NCBI GenBank assembly: GCA_009843505.1
Contig: VYDI01000028.1
Coordinates: forward strand, 266,424 to 330,423
Reading direction: 5' to 3'
Source of the DNA: Holophagales bacterium
GTDB taxonomy: Bacteria; Acidobacteriota; Thermoanaerobaculia; Multivoradales; Multivoraceae
DNA: 64,000 bases
Shown: positions 8,507 through 14,839 of the stretch, piece by piece
Layout of the letters: every line of letters starts with the position of its first letter
Position numbering within the stretch: position 1 is the stretch's first letter
Position numbers and translations under genes: made by a program
The notes under the pieces: model-generated
Seen by the model: the letters and a program-made list of their open reading frames with translations, nothing else
Told to the model about the DNA's origin: nothing
Databases searched by the model: none

Positions 8507-9709
8507 TCAACTGATGTAGCTGGCGTTGATCTCGATGTAGCCCTCGGAGAGGTCGCAGGTCCAGACCGTCCAGCGACCCCCGCCGAGCGCGAGATCAACC
8601 TCGAGCACCGTGTGGTCCGCGAGCATCGTCCGGGCCAGGCCCTCGAGGTTGTCGCTCACGCCCAGACCGTCCCGCACGACCTCGACCCGCTCGCCGTCGG
8701 CCAGCACCGCGATGCCGATCCGCTGCTCGACGATGTCGACTCCCGCGCGGCCGATCGCTCCCATGAAGCGGCCCCAGTTCGGCTGGCCGGAACGGTAGGC
8801 CGTCTTGACCAGGGGCGAGTTGGCGATCGTGTTCGCGACCTGCCGGGCCGCGGCGTCGGTGCGCGCGCCCTTCACCCGGATCTCGATCACCCGGTTCGCT
8901 CCCTCGGCGTCGGCGATCAGGGCGACCGCGAGCCGGCCGAGCACACGTTGCAGGCCGGCCGTGAAGCCCTCCAGGTCGTCCGCAGACTCGGCCTCGACGC
9001 CGGCAGCGCCGTTGGCAAGCAGCAGGATGCAGTCGTTCGTGCTCGTGTCGCCGTCGACCGTGATGCTGTTGAAGGTCGGCTCCACCGCCGTTCGCAGGGC
9101 GAGGTCGAGCGCCGCCGGCGACGCCTTCACGTCCGTCGTGACGAAGGCCAGGGTCGTCGCCATGTCCGGAGCCATCATCCCGGCCCCCTTCGCAATCCCG
9201 CCGATCGTCACCTCGCCTCCGGCGAGGCTTACCTTCTCGACCTTGATCTTCGGCCGGGTGTCCGTCGTCAGGATCCCCTCCGCCGCCGACACGCCGCCCC
9301 CCGGGCTGAGTTCGGTCGCCGCCTGGTCGATGCCGGCGAGCACGGTCGGCATCGGCATGGGGACGCCGATCACGCCGGTCGAGGCCACCAGGACATGACC
9401 CGGGTCCATGTCGAGCGCCGCGCCGGCCCGCTCCGCCATCGCCCGGGTGTCGGCCAGGCCCGGCTCACCCGTGCAGGCGTTCGCGTTGCCGCTGTTCGCC
9501 ACGATCGCTCGCGCCCGGCCGCCCGCCAGGACCTCGCGGCAGTAGAGCAGGGGCGCGGCCTGGATCTGGTTGCGGGTGAAAACGGCCGCCAGGGTCGACG
9601 GCTCGGCGGCGGTCGAAGCGATGATCGAGAGATCCAGCCGCCTCTTCTTCAGGCCGCAATGCACGCCGGCGGCAACGAAGCCCCGGGGGGCGGTGACGCC
9701 GCAGGTCAC
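8507..9709 (-). CDS. argJ: Bifunctional glutamate N-acetyltransferase / N-acetylglutamate synthase ArgJ
   Basis: 400 residues. ArgJ transfers the acetyl group from N-acetylornithine to glutamate and often also uses acetyl-CoA. Landmarks are AIVANSGNANACTG, VASTGVIG, ILTTDTRPK, and the autoprocessing site KGAGMMAPDMATTLAF, where cleavage before the Thr of MAT yields alpha and beta chains. The C-terminus GYIEINASYIS is typical. The start is GTG 9709, which overlaps a non-functional second copy of the argC stop (GTGA). This is the cyclic acetyl route, so a separate argE/argO is not needed. Confidence 0.93.
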   Translation of the reverse strand: MTCGVTAPRGFVAAGVHCGLKKRRLDLSIIASTAAEPSTLAAVFTRNQIQAAPLLYCREVLAGGRARAIVANSGNANACTGEPGLADTRAMAERAGAALDMDPGHVLVASTGVIGVPMPMPTVLAGIDQAATELSPGGGVSAAEGILTTDTRPKIKVEKVSLAGGEVTIGGIAKGAGMMAPDMATTLAFVTTDVKASPAALDLALRTAVEPTFNSITVDGDTSTNDCILLLANGAAGVEAESADDLEGFTAGLQRVLGRLAVALIADAEGANRVIEIRVKGARTDAAARQVANTIANSPLVKTAYRSGQPNWGRFMGAIGRAGVDIVEQRIGIAVLADGERVEVVRDGLGVSDNLEGLARTMLADHTVLEVDLALGGGRWTVWTCDLSEGYIEINASYIS

Positions 9710-9856
9710 GGAAACACCGGTATGGCTGAGAGACCAGTGGTCTCAGGAAGATCGAACATCAGCAGGCAACAGGGCCATGTTTTGCGCAAAACCAGGCTAT
9801 TCATGGAAACACCGGTATGGCTGAGAGACCAGTGGTCTCAGGAAGATCGAACATCA
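9710..9856. repeat. Exact 52-bp direct repeat: duplicated 3' tail of argC
   Basis: Bases 9805-9856 encode the C-terminus of ArgC (MFDLPETTGLSAIPVFP) and the stop lies next to them. The same 52 bases recur perfectly at 9710-9761, 95 bases away, in the argC-argJ gap. The second copy also repeats the VFP-stop context, so that its TGA overlaps the argJ GTG start. A further 10-base identity (catgttttgc) occurs beyond each copy, separated from it by unlike linkers. The downstream copy is not translated as ArgC. Confidence 0.9.
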
Positions 9857-10841
9857 CATTCATGTTTTGCACCGCCTGACCGGCGGCTCCCTTGACGAGG
9901 TTGTCGAGCGCCGCGAACACGACCGCGAGCCCGCGCTCGGCATCGACGCGGACGGCGAGGTCGCAGTAGTTGGAGCCCAGGGTGGCCTTCGTCTGGGGCA
10001 GCGCCGAACCGGTCAGCACCCGCACGAAGGGCTCGCTGGCATAGCGATCGAGGTACGCCGCTTCGAGCTCATCGCGGCTCGGCGGCGCGGTCATCGGCAC
10101 GTAGCAGGCGGCGAGGATGCCGCGAGTCATCGGCACGAGGTGGGGCGAGAAGAACACCCGGGGCGTCTCGCCTGCGGCGGCCAGTTCCTGCTCGATCTCG
10201 GGCTGGTGGCGATGAGCGCCCGAACCGTAGGGTCTCAGGTTCTCGTTCAACTCCGAGTACTGGTAGCCGTCCCGAGCGTTCCTGCCCGCGCCCGAGACGC
10301 CGGACTTCGCGTCGATCACCACCGCGCCGTCCACCCGGCCGCCGAACCTCTCGAAGAGCGGCTTGAGCGCCAGGGCCGAGGCGGTCGGATAACAGCCGGG
10401 ATTGGCGACGAGGCGCGCTCCGGCCACCCCTGAGCGGTGCCACTCCGTCAAGCCATAGACCGCCTCCGCGAGCAGGGCCGCTGCCGTGTGCTCGCTGCCG
10501 TACCAGCGCCGGTAGGCCGACGGGCTCCGGAGCCGGAAGTCCGCGCCGATGTCGACGACCCTGGCTCCGGTCTCGAGCAACCGGCCCGCGGCGCCAAGCG
10601 CCTCACCATGCGGCAGGGCCAGGAACACGACGTCGGTGGCGTCTCCCAGGCGATCCCAGTCCGTCTCCACCAGGTCGGCGGCGACGGCGGCCCTCAGGTG
10701 AGGGAAGACGTCACTGGCGGAGCGGCCCGCCTGGCGACCCGCCGCGAGCGCACCAAGCTCCACTTCCGGGTGGCCGTGCAACCACCGGACGAGTTCTGCT
10801 CCACTGTAGCCGGACGCCCCGGCGATCGCAGCCCGAATCAC
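9801..10841 (-). CDS. argC: N-acetyl-gamma-glutamyl-phosphate reductase
   Basis: 346 residues. It reduces N-acetylglutamyl phosphate with NADPH. The Rossmann motif GASGYSGAELVRWL is at the N-terminus and the catalytic cysteine is in VANPGCYPTA; FSPHLVPMTRGI and VFAALDNLVKGAAGQAVQNMNVMF are family blocks. The start is GTG 10841, five residues before the GASGYSG block. It is the first gene of the arginine operon. Its stop lies 91 bases upstream of argJ because a 3' tail duplication has separated the two genes. Confidence 0.94.
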   Translation of the reverse strand: MIRAAIAGASGYSGAELVRWLHGHPEVELGALAAGRQAGRSASDVFPHLRAAVAADLVETDWDRLGDATDVVFLALPHGEALGAAGRLLETGARVVDIGADFRLRSPSAYRRWYGSEHTAAALLAEAVYGLTEWHRSGVAGARLVANPGCYPTASALALKPLFERFGGRVDGAVVIDAKSGVSGAGRNARDGYQYSELNENLRPYGSGAHRHQPEIEQELAAAGETPRVFFSPHLVPMTRGILAACYVPMTAPPSRDELEAAYLDRYASEPFVRVLTGSALPQTKATLGSNYCDLAVRVDAERGLAVVFAALDNLVKGAAGQAVQNMNVMFDLPETTGLSAIPVFP

Positions 10842-10851
10842 AAGGCCGCGA

Positions 10852-10890
10852 ATAGTACACCACTTTGGCGAAAACTTATTCGCCTGGCGA
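10852..10890 (-). promoter_or_regulatory. Candidate ArgR operator and argC promoter
   Basis: Reading the minus strand, GGCGAATAAGTTTTCGCC (10884-10867) is a perfect dyad with 6-bp arms around a 6-bp centre. It resembles the ARG-box layout (GAAT/ATTC arms around an AT-rich core). A third half-site (TCGCC) lies just upstream at 10886-10890 in the opposite orientation. A -10-like TACTAT is at 10857-10852, so bound ArgR would cover the -35 region. The predicted RNA start is only a few bases from the argC GTG. The dyad is seen; its use by ArgR is inferred from position. Confidence 0.5.
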
Positions 10891-10898
10891 CAAATCGG

Positions 10899-11744
10899 TC
10901 AGAACGACCAGGAGAGGAACGAGAGCGGTACCGCCAGCAGTGAGACGACGAGCAGGACGAGGGCGGTCAGAACCTGCCCAGGACGCTCTTCCGTGTTCGG
11001 ACCGTAGCGGCTCGCCAGCAGGTATCCCCCGGCCAGCCCGCCGAGATGAGCCCAGTTGTCGATCCCGGGAATCAGCAGGCCGAACAGAACCAGCGGTATC
11101 GCCATCCCCATCACCTGCCTCATGAACATCCGCCCGCCGGTCTGCCGCGAGTAGCAGATCAACGCTCCCAGCCAGCCGAACACGGCCGCCGAAGCGCCCA
11201 GGGTCACGCTGTTGCGGTTGGCGAACGGCATCCACGGCGCCACCACCGGCATGGCGCTGGTCACCAGGAAGCCCATCGCCGAGGAGAGCAGGTAGATGAT
11301 CGCCGCGCGGGGCACGCCGAAGAGCCGGGCCATGACCGGCCCGAGCTGATGGACCCAGTACATGTTGAAGGCGATGTGGAGCAGGCCGCCGTGCAGCCAG
11401 CCGGCGCTCAGGATGGTCCACCAGCGGCCGTAGTCGAAGACGATCAGCGCGCCGCTCGCTCCGAGCCGGACGCCGACCTCGATGTCCGGCGCCAGGAAAC
11501 CGAAGCCGAGTTGCGTGTTGACCCGGCCAGGGGCCATCAGAAGTTCCAGCACGAAGATGACGACGCAGATGCCGATCACGACGGTGGAAAAAACCGCCTC
11601 GTTGCCGAGGTTCTGCAGGGCGCGCGAGAACCCGAACAGGCTGGGCCGGGTCCGGCCGCAGTTCCAGCAGCGCTCGTCCTGCACGCCGACGAGCCGGCCG
11701 CAGCCGGGGCAGACGACGGAGCCTGTCTTCTGGCGCTCGAACAT
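10899..11744 (-). CDS. Rhomboid family intramembrane serine protease with zinc ribbon
   Basis: 281 residues. Residues 12-29 form a zinc ribbon (CPGC and CWNC). Six or seven hydrophobic helices follow. The catalytic dyad is Ser185 (GASAAVFG) and His233 (NWAHLGGLAGG), with the supporting HIAFNMYW in TM2, so the site appears active. Rhomboids cut membrane-spanning substrates inside the bilayer. The ATG overlaps the xseB stop by one base (TGATG), so it is coupled to the exonuclease VII genes, although no functional link is known. Confidence 0.9.
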   Translation of the reverse strand: MFERQKTGSVVCPGCGRLVGVQDERCWNCGRTRPSLFGFSRALQNLGNEAVFSTVVIGICVVIFVLELLMAPGRVNTQLGFGFLAPDIEVGVRLGASGALIVFDYGRWWTILSAGWLHGGLLHIAFNMYWVHQLGPVMARLFGVPRAAIIYLLSSAMGFLVTSAMPVVAPWMPFANRNSVTLGASAAVFGWLGALICYSRQTGGRMFMRQVMGMAIPLVLFGLLIPGIDNWAHLGGLAGGYLLASRYGPNTEERPGQVLTALVLLVVSLLAVPLSFLSWSF

Positions 11745-12064
11745 CAGAACGGGATGTCGTCCTGGTCGTCAGCCGACGCGGGCTGCGTGGCGGGAGACTC
11801 GGCCTCCGGTGCCTCCGGCGCTGCGGCTTCCGAATCCGCCCCGTCTTCCTCGATCTGTTCGACGATCTGCCGGACCTCGACCTCGGCCCGGCGGATCTTC
11901 TTTCGGCAGACCTCGAGCAACTGCGCCGCCCGGCCCAGTTCGCGGCCCAGCTGATCGACGTCGATCTCGTCGCCCTCGATCCGCCGGAGCACGCTCTCGA
12001 GTTCCTCCATCGCTTCGCTGAAGCTCAGTTCGGCCACGTCGCCACCGGCCCGGTCGTCGCTCAT
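11744..12064 (-). CDS. xseB: Exodeoxyribonuclease VII small subunit with SSB-like C-terminal tip
   Basis: 106 residues. Residues ~13-72 are the usual XseB helical hairpin (LSFSEAMEELESVLRRIE, VDQLGRELGRAAQLLEVCRKKIRRAE). Residues ~73-99 are an acidic Ala/Pro/Glu-rich linker, and the protein ends ADDQDDIPF. That end looks like the DDIPF tip of single-strand binding protein, which docks onto DNA-repair partners; I know of no such tail as standard in XseB. The ATG overlaps the xseA stop (ATGA). The subunit is needed for processive single-strand exonuclease activity with XseA. Confidence 0.9.
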   Translation of the reverse strand: MSDDRAGGDVAELSFSEAMEELESVLRRIEGDEIDVDQLGRELGRAAQLLEVCRKKIRRAEVEVRQIVEQIEEDGADSEAAAPEAPEAESPATQPASADDQDDIPF

Positions 12065-13503
12065 GCCGTCTCCTTGCCGGCCGCGGGGCGAGAATCGACG
12101 GTGCTCGCCAACGTGCCGTCGGCGAGCCGGGTACGAAGTTCGGCGCCCGCCGCCACCTCCGACGCCCGCCGCACGAGTCCGCCATCGGCGCGCCGGGTCA
12201 CGCTGAAGCCCCGCGCGAGCGTCCGCTCCGGCGAGAGCTGCTCGCACAATCGGCCGTGCGCCTCCAGGCGTTCGGCCGCCCGGCCCACCGGCTTGAGCGC
12301 GTTCCGGACCAGACCATCGCGGCGGACCTCTTCCTGCCGGCTTGCCGCCGCGACGCGCCGTTCGGCGGCCGTCCGCGCCCGGTTCGCCGCCAGCCGGCAC
12401 TCCACCGTCCGCGACGACAGCGCTCTCCCGGCCGCCCGCCCCAGATCGCGCCGGAGGGCCCGGCACTCGGCGATGCGATTCCTGAGCAGGGCGCGACTCG
12501 GAGACACGAGCCGCGGCGGGAGGGAGGAAACCCGGTGCCTCGCGGCGCGCAGGAGGTCCGTGGCCTGCCGCGCGAGGGCCCGGCCCGCCTCTTCGACCCG
12601 GTACGCCGCCTCTCCGACCCTGCCGGCCAGGAACTCGGCCGCTTCCGTCGGGGTCTTGCAGGAGGTGTGGGCGACGACGTCCGCGATCGACACGTCGATC
12701 TGGTGGCCGACGCCGCAGATGACCGGCACCGGCGACCGTGCCACCGCGCGCGCCACGCGGCGGCTGTCGAACGTGGCCAGGTCGGAGCGCGATCCACCGC
12801 CTCGAATCAGCGCGATCGCATCGAGCCGACGGCCGCCGCGCGCGAAGGCGCCGAGCAGATTGAAGGCGCGATCGATCTCCGCCTCCGCCGCCGCTCCCTG
12901 AACCGCCGAATGGACCAGGTACACGCGAAAGCCCAGGCCGGAGTTGACCAGGGTGTCGAGAAAGTCGTGGTAGGCGGCACTCCCCTCGGACGTGATGAGC
13001 CCGATCTCGAGCGGAGCCGGCGGCAACGCCAGCTTCTTGTTGCGCTCGAGCAGACCATCGGCCTCCAGCGCCCGGAGCGTCTCGCGGCGCCGCTTCTCGA
13101 GCGCGCCGAGCGAGAAGAGCGGATCGACCTCGCGCACCGTGAACTGAAGCCGGCCGCCGCCCGGCCAGAACTCGGGCCGGCCGCAGCAACGCAGCACGAC
13201 GCCTTCGGCCAGTTCGACCCCGGCCTCGCGCAGCTCGGCCTCCGTGACGGCGCGCTCATCCGCCCAGAGCACGCAGTCGAGCTTGGCCTGGATCCGGTCG
13301 CCGCGGCCCTTCTCGATCAGCTCGAAGTAGAGCTGGCCCCTGGCCGCCGATCGCAGCCGCTGGACTTCCCCGGCGACCCATACCGCGGGGTAGGCATCGG
13401 CGAGCACGCCCTTCATCTCCCAGGCGAACTCGGAGACGGTGTAGGTGCCGGCCGGCAGTTCGGAATCGAGGCGGTTCAACTCGCGCGGCCTGGGACGGCT
13501 CAA
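12061..13503 (-). CDS. xseA: Exodeoxyribonuclease VII large subunit
   Basis: 480 residues with the TTG start that overlaps the upstream stop (TTGA). An N-terminal OB-fold domain (YTVSEFAWEMKGVL, VWVAGEVQRLRS, YFELIEK, CVLW) is followed by the catalytic domain (LEIGLITSEGSAAYHDFLDTL, LIRGGGSRSDLATFDSR, PVICGVGHQIDVSIADVVAH, KTPTEAAEFL) and a long coiled coil. A final strand (LARGFSVTRRADGGLVRRASEV) is typical. Frames reading further upstream run over the neighbouring gene and were not used. A TTG 24 bases downstream is an alternative start. Confidence 0.92.
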   Translation of the reverse strand: MSRPRPRELNRLDSELPAGTYTVSEFAWEMKGVLADAYPAVWVAGEVQRLRSAARGQLYFELIEKGRGDRIQAKLDCVLWADERAVTEAELREAGVELAEGVVLRCCGRPEFWPGGGRLQFTVREVDPLFSLGALEKRRRETLRALEADGLLERNKKLALPPAPLEIGLITSEGSAAYHDFLDTLVNSGLGFRVYLVHSAVQGAAAEAEIDRAFNLLGAFARGGRRLDAIALIRGGGSRSDLATFDSRRVARAVARSPVPVICGVGHQIDVSIADVVAHTSCKTPTEAAEFLAGRVGEAAYRVEEAGRALARQATDLLRAARHRVSSLPPRLVSPSRALLRNRIAECRALRRDLGRAAGRALSSRTVECRLAANRARTAAERRVAAASRQEEVRRDGLVRNALKPVGRAAERLEAHGRLCEQLSPERTLARGFSVTRRADGGLVRRASEVAAGAELRTRLADGTLASTVDSRPAAGKETA

Positions 13504-14048
13504 TGAAAGCCCTTGAGCTCGGCCACGGATTCCATCGGAATCGCCTCGGCCCACTCCAGGGCGTTCTTGTCGCCGATCGTCAGCTTGTCCAGGAACTGGC
13601 GCGCCTCGTCGCGATGGGTGAACAGCCGCCAGATGAAGGTGTGGCCGGCCGGCGCGGTGAAGTAGGTGTAGTTACGCATCCCCTCGCTCAGGTCGAAGCC
13701 GAGATCCGATTCGCCGTTGACGCCGACGCAGGCCATGGCGATCGCCCGGTACGCGAGCGCGAGCGCCTTCAGCGGCTCCTCGAAGTCCGACAGCTCCTCA
13801 CGCGAGAGCGGGGAGTGGAAGAGGGCGACCTTCGAACCGTCCTCCTCGGCGAGCAGGTTGTACGGCACGTCCGACCGATCCAGGGCGTCCCGCGTCTCGC
13901 TGGTCATGACGAAGACGTCGTCCGTGTCCTCGACCTTGTAGGCGATCGCGAACGTATCCGAGTCCAGGCCCCCGAACGACTCGGCGAGGATGCCCTCATC
14001 CTCGATCGTGAAGTAGAAGAGGCGGGAGATCATCCGACGGGTAGCCAT
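13500..14048 (-). CDS. Conserved-looking hypothetical protein
   Basis: 182 residues that I do not recognise. It is soluble and acidic, with no signal peptide or membrane segment. It opens MATRRMISRLFYFTIEDEGILAESFGG and contains an aromatic stretch, GMRNYTYFTAPAGHTFIWRLFTHRDEA. AGGAG lies ten bases before the ATG, and the stop overlaps the xseA TTG start, which implies co-translation with exonuclease VII. Composition and codon pattern match the neighbours, so it is a real gene. No function is proposed. Confidence 0.75.
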   Translation of the reverse strand: MATRRMISRLFYFTIEDEGILAESFGGLDSDTFAIAYKVEDTDDVFVMTSETRDALDRSDVPYNLLAEEDGSKVALFHSPLSREELSDFEEPLKALALAYRAIAMACVGVNGESDLGFDLSEGMRNYTYFTAPAGHTFIWRLFTHRDEARQFLDKLTIGDKNALEWAEAIPMESVAELKGFH

Positions 14049-14149
14049 GGGTGTTCAACTCCTGGTCGGCCGTAGCGGCCGAGCGGGCGCGAATCCTACC
14101 GGATTAGCGCCTTCGCCGGGGGTTCGCGGGCCCGCCGGCGGCGTGTCGT
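14049..14149. promoter_or_regulatory. Intergenic hairpins before the 13500-14048 gene
   Basis: This 101-base gap separates two same-strand genes. It holds a small dyad (TCGGCC-GTAGC-GGCCGA, near 14067-14083) and a second one (AATCC-TACC-GGATT, near 14090-14105). Neither has a T-tract. They may mark an operon boundary; no clear promoter was found. Confidence 0.3.
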
Positions 14150-14839
14150 TCAGGGCGTCCGGTGCAGGAGCAGAAACCGGTCGAGTTCCCTTCTTTCTTC
14201 CGGCGTCGTGTCCTCCAGGGCGATCAGGTACTCGCCGCCCGCCTCCGGCAGCGGAACGCTGATCAGCGTGACGGCGCGCTCGATCGCTTCGCAGTCCAGG
14301 CTGACCAGGACCAGGGCCATCTGCCGGCAGACCGTGAAGAGCTGGGTGCCGAGTTCACTCTCGATCCGAACCTGGGTCGTCGGCGGCATGCGCTCCGTGC
14401 GGATCCAGTAGCCCTCCTCGTCGCGCCGGATGGCGATCGCGCCCTCCAGACGGAGAGTCTGGGAAGGCACGACGAGTTCCTGGGTCAACTGGCTCTCCAG
14501 GCTGCCGATGACGACGTCCGCGGCGATCTGTCCCGAACCGGCGATCTCCAGCTCGAGTTCGGTCTCGAAGACGCCGTCGTCACCGGCGACAAGCGTCGCA
14601 GCGTGGCGGCTGACGGTCAGGGAGTGCTCGGGAGAACGCAGGGCCACCTCGGCCGGGCCGATCCGGATGAGGGAGAGGTCCTCGATCAATTCCTCGTAGA
14701 CCCGGTTCAGTCGCTCGAACGAGACCGTCCGCACGCCCCCTTCTGCCTGAGCAGGGGCTTGCTGGGCCAGGGCCGGTGCGGAAGCGGCGAGCGCCAGCAG
14801 AAGGTGTCCTGCCCGCAAGCGGCCGGAGCACGCGGTCAC
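14150..14839 (-). CDS. Hypothetical exported protein
   Basis: 229 residues. The N-terminus has a basic start and hydrophobic core ending in ALAQQ (LRAGHLLLALAASAPALAQ), a probable Sec signal with cleavage near residue 25. The mature part is beta-rich with charged strands (VSFERLNRVYEELIEDLSLIRIGPAEVAL) and has no motif I recognise. The GTG start overlaps the stop of the upstream VWFA-domain gene (GTGA), so the two are probably made together and may work together in the periplasm. No enzymatic function is suggested. Confidence 0.75.
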   Translation of the reverse strand: MTACSGRLRAGHLLLALAASAPALAQQAPAQAEGGVRTVSFERLNRVYEELIEDLSLIRIGPAEVALRSPEHSLTVSRHAATLVAGDDGVFETELELEIAGSGQIAADVVIGSLESQLTQELVVPSQTLRLEGAIAIRRDEEGYWIRTERMPPTTQVRIESELGTQLFTVCRQMALVLVSLDCEAIERAVTLISVPLPEAGGEYLIALEDTTPEERRELDRFLLLHRTP

